A DNA stretch of 64,000 nucleotides, taken from Enterobacter hormaechei ATCC 49162. GTDB taxonomy: Bacteria; Pseudomonadota; Gammaproteobacteria; Enterobacterales; Enterobacteriaceae. The notes under the pieces were generated by a model that was not told the DNA's origin, ran no database searches, and worked only from the letters and a program-made list of their open reading frames with translations. Below are positions 7,523 through 14,839 of the stretch, in pieces (the stretch's first letter is position 1; every line of letters begins with the position of its first letter). Location of the stretch: the NCBI RefSeq assembly GCF_001875655.1, contig NZ_MKEQ01000001.1, forward strand, positions 1 to 64,000, written 5' to 3'. The position numbers and the translations under genes are program-made.

Positions 7523-7563
7523 TTTATCTCAAAGATAAATTTTGGTAAATATCTTTTTGATAA
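7523..7563. promoter_or_regulatory. Left operator region (OL-like)
   Basis: TTTATC-TCAAA-GATAAA (7523-7539) and ATATC-TTTTT-GATAA (7549-7563) share the plan TTATC-N5-GATAA, with a further GATAAATTATGATAAATT beside them. The same dyad occurs at 8453-8467 next to the repressor gene. This indicates that one repressor controls both promoter regions, as OL and OR do in lambda. Confidence 0.65.
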
Positions 7564-7624
7564 ATTATGATAAATTAATGGTTATGATATTGATATATAT
7601 AGTAAATTATTTTGTGCAGGGCAT

Positions 7625-7651
7625 AAAAAAACCAGCCGAAGCTGGTTTTTT
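7625..7651 (-). terminator. Terminator after the repressor gene
   Basis: AACCAGC / GCTGGTT stem with a four-base CGAA loop, A6 on one side and T6 on the other, so it can work in both directions. It separates the repressor gene from the leftward promoter. Confidence 0.8.
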
Positions 7652-7664
7652 ATATGTATGAGTC

Positions 7665-8384
7665 TCACCCCAAACGGTTGTATGACATTTGCCATCTACC
7701 GACAACTAAGCCCTGAATGTGAAACTCGCTTTGATCAGTTTCAGATACAAACCATTTTTCGTAAGTTGAATTATCGCTGATGACTACCAGCTTGTCCTTA
7801 AGCAGCTGTAAGCGTTTGATATGAAAGTTGTCACCATAAACGAACGCATAAATCCCATCACCTATCAACCGGTTTACCGTAACGTCTATAACGACAAGAT
7901 CCCCAGGGAAAATAGTCCCGAGCATGCTATCGCCGACAACCGTGCAGATTTTCAGGGAGGTAGGGCTACGCCCACCAAACATCCTTTTAGCCTCCTCTGG
8001 ATCAAGTTCAATCGATTTAACTATTTCAGGATAGTCCATGTTCATCCTGCCACTTCCGCAACTGAACTCAGTGTCCAGCACCTCAATTCGGTATTGTTGC
8101 TGATTTTTTGTCAGTGGATTTATGAAAAAGTTAGGCTTGGTACCAGATGCATCAACATCTGCTCTCTTTGAATCCATCCAGCCATGGGGCAGGCCCATAC
8201 TTGACTCAATTCTCCTAGCTATTATGTCACCAATGTTACGAGAGGCGTTAGAGCCAGATAACTGACTCAGTTGAGAAGGGGGTATACCAATTTTTTCAGC
8301 AATTTGTGCCTTGGTATAACCTTCCACGATGTACTCACCAATCAACCTGTTTAGGTTCTGACGTCGAATGTTTTTTATGTCCAT
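7665..8384 (-). CDS. Self-cleaving phage repressor (CI/C2 type)
   Basis: 239 residues from an ATG at 8384 preceded by GGGAG. The N-terminal HTH (about 15-60) contains YTKAQIAEKIGIPPSQLSQL. The linker has a Cys-Gly cleavage site (about 109-110, EFSCGSG), followed by the S24 domain with GDSMLGT (Ser about 153) and HIKRL (Lys about 190). This is the prophage repressor, inactivated by RecA-stimulated self-cleavage. It is divergent from the Cro-like gene, with operators between. The Cys-Gly site replaces the commoner Ala-Gly. Confidence 0.9.
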   Translation of the reverse strand: MDIKNIRRQNLNRLIGEYIVEGYTKAQIAEKIGIPPSQLSQLSGSNASRNIGDIIARRIESSMGLPHGWMDSKRADVDASGTKPNFFINPLTKNQQQYRIEVLDTEFSCGSGRMNMDYPEIVKSIELDPEEAKRMFGGRSPTSLKICTVVGDSMLGTIFPGDLVVIDVTVNRLIGDGIYAFVYGDNFHIKRLQLLKDKLVVISDNSTYEKWFVSETDQSEFHIQGLVVGRWQMSYNRLG

Positions 8385-8429
8385 GACCAAATACTCCCAC
8401 TTTTTAGCAATATGATAAATACCCAATTT

Positions 8430-8467
8430 GATAAATTTATCTTGCCTCATAGTTATCGTAAAGATAA
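8430..8467. promoter_or_regulatory. Right operator region (OR-like)
   Basis: Between the divergent repressor and Cro-like genes lie GATAAATTTATC (8430-8441, a perfect palindrome) and TTATC-GTAAA-GATAA (8453-8467), plus single GATAAAT half-sites at 8414 and 8481. GTAAAG-ATAAA-CTTTAC (8458-8474) overlaps the second. These are the expected operators for repressor and Cro. Confidence 0.7.
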
Positions 8468-8499
8468 ACTTTACCAAAATGATAAATTGAGGTGTGGGT

Positions 8500-8730
8500 A
8501 TGGAAAACGAACTTCTTTCCTGGCGTCGTGCTTCCACTAAAGAAGAATGGCACGCTTTGGCAGTTAAGAGCGGTACATCAATAGGATATTTGAATCTTAT
8601 TGCCTACGGATACAGAAATGCGTCACCAAAACTTGCAACTTCTATTGAAGCAGCAAGTAGAACTTTTGTGGGTAAAAAACCCCTCAAGCGAGAAATGCTT
8701 GTTTTCCCACATCCGGGCAATGAGGTGTGA
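8500..8730 (+). CDS. Cro-like regulator
   Basis: 76 residues from an ATG at 8500 with GAGGT upstream (a GTG six bases earlier is possible). The sequence EEWHALAVKSGTSIGYLNLIAYGYRNAS fits a small YdaS/Cro-type helix-turn-helix. It is the first rightward early gene, opposite the repressor, and so the likely Cro-type switch protein. Confidence 0.8.
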   Translation: MENELLSWRRASTKEEWHALAVKSGTSIGYLNLIAYGYRNASPKLATSIEAASRTFVGKKPLKREMLVFPHPGNEV

Positions 8731-8731
8731 C

Positions 8732-8929
8732 ATGTCACATCCAATCACTACCGAAAACCAAGTTAAGCCATTGGATATCGATTATCGCGATCCGCGCGGG
8801 GTGATTGTGCATGTCACCGGCTGGAATCGGGATAAGCAGCAGGTGTATTTCACCAGGCAGAATTATCCGCATGAATGCATGCAGCCTGTCTGGAAGTTTC
8901 AAAATTATTTCAGGAGGGTTGTGGAGTGA
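8732..8929 (+). CDS. DUF4222 family phage protein
   Basis: 65 residues starting MSHPITTENQVKPLDIDYRD. The core GVIVHVTGWNRDKQQVYFTR matches the small DUF4222 proteins found between cro and the replication genes of lambdoid phages. Function is unknown for the family. Its last bases overlap the GTG of the replication gene. Confidence 0.75.
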   Translation: MSHPITTENQVKPLDIDYRDPRGVIVHVTGWNRDKQQVYFTRQNYPHECMQPVWKFQNYFRRVVE

Positions 8930-9858
8930 GCAATTTCTTACAGCTCGTTGATCGTCCAATAGCCTTTCAACGGTCCTTCGTTCGCCTTGGCGTGGGTATT
9001 ACAGGTGCATTGCTATTGTCACAGATTGTCTATTGGCAGAACCGCATGGAAGGGAATTGGTTCTACAAAACCCAGACAGATCTCGAAGAAGAGACTGGAT
9101 TAACGCGTTACGAACAAGAGGGAGCGCGTAAAAAGCTGGTTTCCTGTGGCGTACTGGAAGAAGCAAAACGTGGCATCCCAGCAAAATTATATTTCAGAGT
9201 AAACCAGGAGCGCTTGGAAGAACTTCTACTTGGCGAAAACCAGCATGCAGGTATGGGGAAAACCAACAAACAAGGATGCGGAATTTCCGCAAACAGTGAT
9301 GCGGAAAACCAGCATGCAGGTATGGGGAAAACCAACGAGCAGTCATGTGGAAATTCCGCATCCATTCATACAGTAGATTACCAGGAGACTACACAGAAGA
9401 TTAATACAGAGAATAAATATCTTGGTGCATCGGCTGAAGCCGACACACCGAAAGTGAAATCTTCAACTGATTATTCTCCTGCATTTGAAGAAGCCTGGCA
9501 GGCATACCCAAAGCGTAGCGGTGGAAATAACAAGCTAAGCGCATTCAAAGCCTGGAACGCACGTATTAAACAGGGCGTTAAACCAGAGACGATGCTGGAA
9601 GGGGTTAAGCGCTACGCAGCTTTCATGGCCTCTGAGGGAAAGATCGGTACTTCGTTCGTCAAGCAGGCGGCGACGTTCTTCGGGCCGGATAAACATTTCG
9701 ATGAACCGTGGCTGGTAGACACCCAGGAAAACAAAGTCCCTACCCGACAAGACCAGTCCCGCTACGAGTGGTACGCAAAGTCTGATGACGGCTCTGCCGA
9801 AGTGTTTATCAATCAGTCAGCGATCGATCGCATGAACCGTGGCGGGTATCGCCCATGA
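8926..9858 (+). CDS. Phage replication initiator (O-like)
   Basis: 310 residues from a GTG at 8926 overlapping the previous stop, with AGGAGG upstream. The N-terminus has a winged-helix-like segment (LLSQIVYWQNRM...WFYKTQTDLEEETGLTRYE). The middle carries two copies of ENQHAGMGKTN. The C-terminal part (about 185-270, FEEAWQAYPKRSGGNNKLSAF) resembles phage replication proteins. It lies directly before a primase-helicase, so it probably marks the phage origin and loads the replisome. The in-gene DNA repeats may be the origin itself. Confidence 0.8.
   Translation: MSNFLQLVDRPIAFQRSFVRLGVGITGALLLSQIVYWQNRMEGNWFYKTQTDLEEETGLTRYEQEGARKKLVSCGVLEEAKRGIPAKLYFRVNQERLEELLLGENQHAGMGKTNKQGCGISANSDAENQHAGMGKTNEQSCGNSASIHTVDYQETTQKINTENKYLGASAEADTPKVKSSTDYSPAFEEAWQAYPKRSGGNNKLSAFKAWNARIKQGVKPETMLEGVKRYAAFMASEGKIGTSFVKQAATFFGPDKHFDEPWLVDTQENKVPTRQDQSRYEWYAKSDDGSAEVFINQSAIDRMNRGGYRP
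9235..9336. repeat. Two 33-bp direct repeats inside the O-like gene
   Basis: A 33-bp unit starting GAAAACCAGCATGCAGG occurs at 9235-9267 and 9304-9336, a 69-bp period. Each copy is followed about 15-20 bp later by a near-palindrome of the type GCGGAATTTCCGC or GTGGAAATTCCGC. Lambda has its origin iterons in the same place in gene O, so this is the best candidate for the replication origin. Confidence 0.6.
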
Positions 9859-9962
9859 AAATACTCCTCAAGCGTGTGCTGGTGGCCGGATATAACCACG
9901 GCGTTCTGTGCGAGGGATTTGTGAGATGGTTTTTTGTTAAATTCGATTTACGGAGTTTGTGA
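9855..9962 (+). CDS. 35-residue peptide between replication genes
   Basis: ATG at 9855 overlaps the stop of the O-like gene (ATGA). The peptide starts MKILLKRVLVAGYNHGVLC and ends FFVKFDLRSL. It is hydrophobic and basic, so could associate with membrane. It ends three bases before the helicase start, which again points to translational coupling. No family assigned. Confidence 0.5.
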   Translation: MKILLKRVLVAGYNHGVLCEGFVRWFFVKFDLRSL

Positions 9963-9965
9963 GTT

Positions 9966-11837
9966 ATGAGCCCAGCTGAACTATCAGAAAAACTATGGGA
10001 TAACGCTGAACGCGTCGCTAAGTTTCTCCTTCCGAAAGGACATCTGGAGGGGAAGGAGTGGTGTGCTGGCAATACGAACGGTGACTCAGGCAAAAGCCTC
10101 AAGGTCAATATCGGCGGTAAAAAATCATGGGCTGACTTTGCCAGCGGAGACAGTGGTGACCTGCTGGATCTCTGGGTGCTGGTGCGTAATTGCCAACTGC
10201 ACGATGCAATGCGAGAGGCGAAAGAGTTCCTTGGCCTGAAAGATGACGATCACCACTTCGAAGCGAAGAAAAAAACGTTCTCTCGCCCGACGAAGAAGGG
10301 CGTTAAATCGGCCAGCAAATGCTACGACTATCTTGCTTCACGTGGCATTACCCGTGAAACGGCCGATCGTTTTAAGGTAACAGACGCGGTGGTCTGGTAT
10401 CACGACGAAAGCCGCGAGGTACCAGCAGTGGCATTCCCGTACATCCGGAATGGTGAACTGCTACAGGTAAAACGTATTGGAACCGAAAGGCCAAACGGCA
10501 AAAAACTGATTATGGCTGAAGCTGATTGCGAACCATGTCTGTTTGGCTGGCAGGCTCTGGATAAAAACACCCGCCTGGTAGTTCTGTGCGAAGGTGAGAT
10601 TGATTGCATGACCTTTACGCAGCTTGGCTATGATGCCCTGTCTGTTCCCTTTGGCGGTGGCAAAGGGGCCAAACAGCAGTGGATTGAATATGAATACCAT
10701 AACCTCGATCGCTTCCAGGAAATTTGGCTGTGCCTGGACAACGACAATGTAGGCCGTGAAGCTGCAAAAGAAATCGCCAGACGTCTTGGGGAACATCGTT
10801 GCCGCATGGTTGAACTTCCCCACAAAGATATCAACGATTGCCTGATGAACGGCATGGACAGCGACTCCATTCTGGAATACATGGAGCGCGCCAAATTCTT
10901 CGATCCCGATGAGCTTTGCTCAGCAGGGGACTTGCTTCAGGAAACTATCGAGGCATTCGAACATCGGGATACCGGTCTGTTTACAAGCCCATGGGCTTCG
11001 CTGAACAACAACTTTAAGTTCCGTGCCGGTGAACTGACCCTCGTTAATGGCGTTAATGGGCATGGAAAAACAGAGCTCGTTGGACATATCGCGATTGATG
11101 CGATGAGTCAGGGCGTCAGGACGTGTATTGCTTCTCTGGAGCTTAAACCAGGCAAAATGCTTGCCCGACTCACGCGGCAAACCATCTGCACTTCCTCACC
11201 GAAACGTGAAGAAATCATTATGACCAACGAATGGTTTTCTGACCGCCTTTGGGTATTCAAACTTACCGGAACGGCCAAAGCAGACCGGCTTCTTGAGATT
11301 TTTGCCTATGCCCGGCGCCGCTATGGCATTGAGCTGTTCGTCATAGATAACCTGGCTAAATGTGGCTTAGACGAAGAAGACTACACAGGTCAGAAGGACT
11401 TCATCGATACGCTGTGCGACTTCAAGAACGAGCATAACTGTCACGTCCTGCTGGTTACCCACGCCAGAAAAACAAACGACTCCGCTCCAACCGGAAAGAT
11501 GGACGTAAAAGGCACTGGCGCCTTAACCGACATGCCCGACAACGTTATGGCCGTCTGGCGCAACATTCCCCGTGAGCTGGCGCAGAGAAAAGCGGATCGT
11601 ATGGGTTATGAGAGCCTCGACAAAGACGAACAGGCCGCGATCAATCTCCCCGCCTCAATGATTCGTTTGTTGAAGCAACGAGAAGGGGAAGGGTGGATCG
11701 GTGACATCGGAGCTAATTTCGACTCTCGCTCTCACCAGTTCCTGGAAGGCGAGAAAAAACCATTTAACTACCTGGTCGGTAAGCCGCAAAGCGAGCTTGA
11801 TCTCGAGTGGGAAGCCAGCAACGTAACGAGGGTTTGA
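9966..11837 (+). CDS. Primase-helicase (TOPRIM plus DnaB-like)
   Basis: 623 residues with the layout of a T7 gp4-like enzyme. A primase N-terminal region (1-120) is followed by a TOPRIM fold with VLCEGEIDCMT and LCLDNDNVGREA (about 200-270) and a C-terminal helicase domain with Walker A GVNGHGKTEL (about 362) and Walker B-like LFVIDNLAK. VTHARK fits the DnaB-type sensor motif. It unwinds the fork and probably primes phage DNA synthesis. No canonical zinc-binding cysteine set is obvious in the first 60 residues, so template recognition may differ from T7. Confidence 0.9.
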   Translation: MSPAELSEKLWDNAERVAKFLLPKGHLEGKEWCAGNTNGDSGKSLKVNIGGKKSWADFASGDSGDLLDLWVLVRNCQLHDAMREAKEFLGLKDDDHHFEAKKKTFSRPTKKGVKSASKCYDYLASRGITRETADRFKVTDAVVWYHDESREVPAVAFPYIRNGELLQVKRIGTERPNGKKLIMAEADCEPCLFGWQALDKNTRLVVLCEGEIDCMTFTQLGYDALSVPFGGGKGAKQQWIEYEYHNLDRFQEIWLCLDNDNVGREAAKEIARRLGEHRCRMVELPHKDINDCLMNGMDSDSILEYMERAKFFDPDELCSAGDLLQETIEAFEHRDTGLFTSPWASLNNNFKFRAGELTLVNGVNGHGKTELVGHIAIDAMSQGVRTCIASLELKPGKMLARLTRQTICTSSPKREEIIMTNEWFSDRLWVFKLTGTAKADRLLEIFAYARRRYGIELFVIDNLAKCGLDEEDYTGQKDFIDTLCDFKNEHNCHVLLVTHARKTNDSAPTGKMDVKGTGALTDMPDNVMAVWRNIPRELAQRKADRMGYESLDKDEQAAINLPASMIRLLKQREGEGWIGDIGANFDSRSHQFLEGEKKPFNYLVGKPQSELDLEWEASNVTRV

Positions 11838-11840
11838 GAT

Positions 11841-12623
11841 ATGGAACTTGAAGCATCACTAAAACACTTTAGCCCTCAGGGTATGCACATCAGCGACGAC
11901 GTGAAAGGAACCTCTCCGGATCGTCTCACCGGCACTGATGTTATGGCAGCGATTGGTACCACCAGCAGCCGTGCGCGCTTCGGTCTGGCTGCTTTCTTCG
12001 GCAAGTCCGGCATCAGCAAAACAGATGAACAGCTCGCAGTTCAGGCGCTGGCACGGTATGCAATTGAAAAGGCACCAAAAAATATTCGTAAGGTGGTGGG
12101 CGCGCAATTGGGGAGTTGTATGCTGGTGCTGGCGCAATTTGCCTTTGCTGATTACTCCCGTTCGGCGGCTACCAGCGTGACGTGTCACAGCTGTTGTGGT
12201 ACCGGATTTATCTCCGGGCATGAAGATGTAATTAAACACCCTGGTATCTTCGACGCTGACGGTGCCGAAGTGGTGGCCCCGAAGATTAAAAATGAGCTGG
12301 TGAAAAGGGTTTGCGAAACCTGTGGAGGGAAAAAGGTAATCCTTGCGCGGTGCAGATGCGGCGGTAAAGGTGAAGTGCTGGATCGCAAAGCGACCAAAGA
12401 ACGTGGCGCACCGGTTTTCAAAACGTGTGAACGTTGCTCTGGTAATGGCTTCTCTGCTATCTCCTCGGCGACGGTACACCGTGCCATTCTGAAGCGTCTC
12501 CCGGACCTCCATCAGTCCTCATGGTCACGCAACTGGAAACCCTTTTATGAAATGCTGGTGGACACGCTGCGCCAGGGGGAACGTCACGCGGCAGTAGAAT
12601 TTGAGAAGGCAACAACTTATTAA
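11841..12623 (+). CDS. Q: Late gene antiterminator Q (phage 82 type)
   Basis: 260 residues with a DnaJ-type cysteine-rich centre: CHSCCGTG, CETCGG, CRCGGKG and CERCSGNG (about 114-205), as in phage 82-type Q proteins. It lies directly upstream of a promoter and a short terminator, where Q loads onto paused polymerase to read through terminators in the late operon. Its start is 3 bases after the helicase stop. Confidence 0.85.
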   Translation: MELEASLKHFSPQGMHISDDVKGTSPDRLTGTDVMAAIGTTSSRARFGLAAFFGKSGISKTDEQLAVQALARYAIEKAPKNIRKVVGAQLGSCMLVLAQFAFADYSRSAATSVTCHSCCGTGFISGHEDVIKHPGIFDADGAEVVAPKIKNELVKRVCETCGGKKVILARCRCGGKGEVLDRKATKERGAPVFKTCERCSGNGFSAISSATVHRAILKRLPDLHQSSWSRNWKPFYEMLVDTLRQGERHAAVEFEKATTY

Positions 12624-12664
12624 TGTGATCGGAACAAATGGCGACACTTTTTTGCACGTTAGTG

Positions 12665-12694
12665 TTGACTTTGCATAAAACTGTCCTGTATGCT
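12665..12694 (+). promoter_or_regulatory. Candidate late promoter (pR'-like)
   Basis: TTGACT (12665-12670) and TATGCT (12689-12694) are 18 bp apart, just downstream of Q and upstream of a terminator. This matches the position of the late promoter in lambdoid phages. Confidence 0.6.
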
Positions 12695-12739
12695 TCTGAT
12701 TATGGAGTATAACGCCTGTAGATAATTAACTTCGAAAAG

Positions 12740-12762
12740 CCCGCCACGTTGCGGGTTTTTTT
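12740..12762 (+). terminator. Terminator after late promoter (tR'-like)
   Basis: CCCGC / GCGGG stem with a six-base loop, followed by T7. It would stop late transcription unless Q has modified polymerase. Confidence 0.75.
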
Positions 12763-12768
12763 ATTTCA

Positions 12769-12843
12769 GGGTCAGAAGCACAGCGGTTGTGCGTTCGGCT
12801 TTTAACCAAATGGTCGAAGGTTCGAATCCTTCCTGTCCCGCCA
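12769..12843 (+). tRNA. tRNA-Lys (UUU), phage-encoded, some mismatches
   Basis: Cloverleaf of 75 nt including encoded CCA. The acceptor stem pairs 6 of 7 (one T-T). D stem GCAC/GTGC, anticodon loop CTTTTAA with anticodon TTT, T arm GAAGG-TTCGAAT-CCTTC. The anticodon stem has one C-A mismatch, so function may be reduced. Confidence 0.75.
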
Positions 12844-12848
12844 ATTCT

Positions 12849-12923
12849 GCATCTGTCTTAGTTTGGGAATTACGTCTGGCTTCCAACCAGAAGATGCGGG
12901 TTCGATCCCCGCCAGATGCTCCA
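12849..12923 (+). tRNA. tRNA-Gly (UCC), phage-encoded
   Basis: 75 nt with CCA. Acceptor stem GCATCTG/CAGATGC is perfect; anticodon arm TCTGG-CTTCCAA-CCAGA gives anticodon TCC; T arm GCGGG-TTCGATC-CCCGC is perfect. It would read GGA codons, which are rare in enterobacteria. Confidence 0.85.
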
Positions 12924-12928
12924 AATTC

Positions 12929-13003
12929 GCCGGTCTAGTTCAGTGGCAGAACGGCAGCCTTGTAAGCTGCGCGTCAGAGGTTCGATTCCTTTGCCCGGCA
13001 CCA
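12929..13003 (+). tRNA. tRNA-Thr (UGU), phage-encoded
   Basis: 75 nt with CCA. Acceptor stem pairs 6 of 7; anticodon arm GCAGC-CTTGTAA-GCTGC gives anticodon TGT; T arm AGAGG-TTCGATT-CCTTT. It would read ACA, a low-usage codon in enterobacteria. Confidence 0.8.
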
Positions 13004-13060
13004 GAACCCACTACCTGGGACCATTAGGCCAGAGAGCCGACATTGCCTTACCCTCATCTT

Positions 13061-13083
13061 CCTGGCTTGTCGCCGGGTTTTTT
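13061..13083 (+). terminator. Terminator between tRNAs and holin
   Basis: CCTGGC / GCCGGG stem (one G-T pair), TTGTC loop, T6. It ends the tRNA transcript; the lysis genes then depend on Q read-through. Confidence 0.6.
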
Positions 13084-13185
13084 ATTCAGGCCGCAGACAA
13101 TCAATTCCAGATGCCCCGTAGCTATCGTGTCTGACGGCCTTTCCCACTACACGAACAGCACCCGCTAACTACGCGAGGTGAGAGC

Positions 13186-13410
13186 ATGTATCGCATGGAA
13201 AAAATAACCACTGGTGCTGCCTATGGCGCTTCAGCCGGGAGCATCCTAAACGGCATGCTTAATGCCTACAGCCCCGAGCAGTGGAACGCTATCGGCGTGC
13301 TGGTGGGTATCATCATTGCCGTACTGACGTATCTGACGAATCTATATTTCAAGATCCGCGAAGACAACCGCCGCAGCAGGAGCCGAGATGAACCCGACAC
13401 TCAGGAATAA
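13186..13410 (+). CDS. Pinholin of phage 21 S type
   Basis: 74 residues. [19 protein letters not shown] and [22 protein letters not shown] match the S21 pinholin: two membrane helices and a basic tail. Met codons at positions 1 and 4 with a Tyr-Arg between them fit the dual start that makes antiholin (long) and holin (short). Pinholins depolarise the inner membrane and so release SAR endolysins; the next gene is one. SD GAGGTGAG precedes the first ATG. Confidence 0.85.
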   Translation: MYRMEKITTGAAYGASAGSILNGMLNAYSPEQWNAIGVLVGIIIAVLTYLTNLYFKIREDNRRSRSRDEPDTQE

Positions 13411-13882
13411 ACTGGTGGGTGCCATTGTTGGCGGATCCGGAGCAATCACCATTGCTGCAGTAATGCTGGGTAATGCGGATGGGCTGGAAGGACGGCGCTA
13501 TTACGCTTATCAGGATGTTGTCGGCGTCTGGACTGTTTGCGACGGGCACACCGGTGCCGACGTTCGCCGCGGTCACCGCTACACCGACAAAGAGTGTGAC
13601 AACCTGCTGAAGGCAGATCTGCGAAAGGTGGCAAACGCCATCGACCCGCTGATCAAGGTTCGCATCCCAGAGCCTACCCGCGCCGCGCTTTACTCCTTCA
13701 CTTATAACGTTGGCTCTGGTGCTTTCGCCAGTTCCACGCTGCTGAAGAAGCTGAACTCCGGTGATGTGCCGGGGGCATGTAAAGAACTGCAGCGCTGGAC
13801 GTATGCCGGTGGCAAGCAGTGGAAGGGGCTTATTACCCGACGCGAGATTGAGCGTGAAGTATGCGAATGGAGCCAAAAATGA
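13388..13882 (+). CDS. SAR endolysin (phage 21 R type lysozyme)
   Basis: 164 residues. The N-terminal weakly hydrophobic segment (about 9-28, rich in Gly and Ala) is the signal-anchor-release domain. The catalytic triad fits E-8-D-5-T: Glu34, Asp43, Thr49, followed by Cys51. It is a T4-type muramidase held inactive in the membrane until the pinholin acts. The start overlaps the end of the holin gene by 23 bases. Confidence 0.9.
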   Translation: MNPTLRNKLVGAIVGGSGAITIAAVMLGNADGLEGRRYYAYQDVVGVWTVCDGHTGADVRRGHRYTDKECDNLLKADLRKVANAIDPLIKVRIPEPTRAALYSFTYNVGSGAFASSTLLKKLNSGDVPGACKELQRWTYAGGKQWKGLITRREIEREVCEWSQK

Positions 13883-14181
13883 GAGTGGCATTACTGGTAG
13901 CATTATTCATGCTTACGGCCTGTGATCGTGGCCCTGAGCCAGCAAAATCAACAATGGCTGTTTCCTCTCAACTGTCCTCTGACGCAGACCGCATTAAGGT
14001 GACCAAAATGTCAGAGTTCAGGGATACCCTGGCTTACGATAACTGGCGTGGCGTATACCTCATTCAGGATCAGCAAACCGGGAAGGAATACATCGGCATA
14101 AGCGGTATCGGCATTTCTGAAGTAGGTTCGCATACGCAACTGGTAGGCAAAGTTCAGCAATCCGTAAGGGATGAGCGATGA
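13879..14181 (+). CDS. Small phage lipoprotein in lysis cassette
   Basis: 100 residues from an ATG overlapping the endolysin stop. The signal peptide ends in the lipobox LTAC (Cys about 15), with Asp after it, which favours inner membrane retention. The mature part has no recognised domain. Position between endolysin and Rz is common in lambdoid phages. Possible roles are lysis control or superinfection exclusion; the sequence does not decide. Confidence 0.75.
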   Translation: MRVALLVALFMLTACDRGPEPAKSTMAVSSQLSSDADRIKVTKMSEFRDTLAYDNWRGVYLIQDQQTGKEYIGISGIGISEVGSHTQLVGKVQQSVRDER

Positions 14182-14642
14182 GCCGATTAACAGCAATCAT
14201 CTGCGCTGTCGTTATCTGCCTGCTGGTTTCCATGGCCTGGGCGATTAACCACTACCGCGACAACGCCATCACCTACAAAGACCAGCGCGATAAGGCCACC
14301 AAGAATCTCAACCTGGCTAACGCCACCATAAAAGACATGCAGACCCGCCAGCGCGATGCAGCTGCGCTGGATGCCAAATATACGAAGGAATTGTCCGATG
14401 CGAAAAAAACCATTAACGATTTGCGTCGGGATGTCGATTCTGGCGCTAAACGGCTGCGCATCGCCGCAACCTGCCCTGGAGTGCCAAAAGCCACCTCCTC
14501 CACCGGCGTGGATGATGCAGGAGCCCCCGAACTTACTCCAGACGCTCGACGGAATTATTTCGATCACCGGGACGGAATCGCAACCGCTGACAAGATGATT
14601 CGCGGCATGCAGGACTACATCAAAGAGCAGTGTCTTAAGTGA
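14178..14642 (+). CDS. Rz: i-spanin Rz
   Basis: 154 residues: an N-terminal membrane anchor (about 6-23), a long periplasmic coiled coil ([20 protein letters not shown]), and a basic C-terminal part. The second lysis protein, Rz1, is nested inside it in the +1 frame. Together they span the periplasm and fuse the two membranes in the last step of lysis. Confidence 0.9.
   Translation: MSRLTAIICAVVICLLVSMAWAINHYRDNAITYKDQRDKATKNLNLANATIKDMQTRQRDAAALDAKYTKELSDAKKTINDLRRDVDSGAKRLRIAATCPGVPKATSSTGVDDAGAPELTPDARRNYFDHRDGIATADKMIRGMQDYIKEQCLK
14398..14598 (+). CDS. Rz1: o-spanin Rz1, nested in Rz
   Basis: 66 residues wholly inside Rz in another frame. Signal peptide with lipobox ALNGC (Cys20), then a short proline-rich mature part (KPPPPPAW). 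This is the outer membrane lipoprotein partner of Rz. An ATG at 14398 gives the proper signal peptide; upstream starts do not. Confidence 0.85.
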   Translation: MRKKPLTICVGMSILALNGCASPQPALECQKPPPPPAWMMQEPPNLLQTLDGIISITGTESQPLTR

Positions 14643-14662
14643 TTCGTCACCCAAATAACAGA

Positions 14663-14686
14663 GCCTGACTTCGGTCGGGCTTTTTT
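14663..14686 (+). terminator. Terminator after lysis cassette
   Basis: GCCTGAC / GTCGGGC stem (one T-G pair), TTCG loop, T6. Confidence 0.75.
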
Positions 14687-14747
14687 ATGCCCGAATTTCA
14701 CCGCGCACCGCAGCGCATTCAACCCACGTCGAACCATACCCTTTGAA

Positions 14748-14826
14748 ATGAGCCTTTGAGGAAGTCAGTTAGTGCTGGCGAGCCTCGACGGGCTGATTTC
14801 CTATGCGGCAAAGGTTCATCTCAAAG
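14748..14826 (+). promoter_or_regulatory. Structured 5' leader of rha
   Basis: ATGAGCCTTTG (14748-14758) pairs with CAAAGGTTCAT (14809-14819) through 11 bp with one G-U. Inside it AGGAAGTCAG pairs with CTGATTTCCT. A competing pairing, CTTTGAG (14754-14760) with CTCAAAG (14820-14826), would reach the edge of the ribosome site AAAGAAAGG. The arrangement resembles a switchable translation leader; a related leader precedes the gene at 16535. Confidence 0.5.
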
Positions 14827-14839
14827 AAAGGTACACGCC

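Noticed and set aside
7665..8537. Repressor starting at 8537
   Set aside because: The extra 51 N-terminal residues would cover the operator region and lack a ribosome site; ATG at 8384 has GGGAG and begins the HTH domain properly.
12916..13134. Open frame of 72 codons across the third tRNA
   Set aside because: It is the tRNA-Thr sequence and the following hairpin read as protein; no ribosome site.
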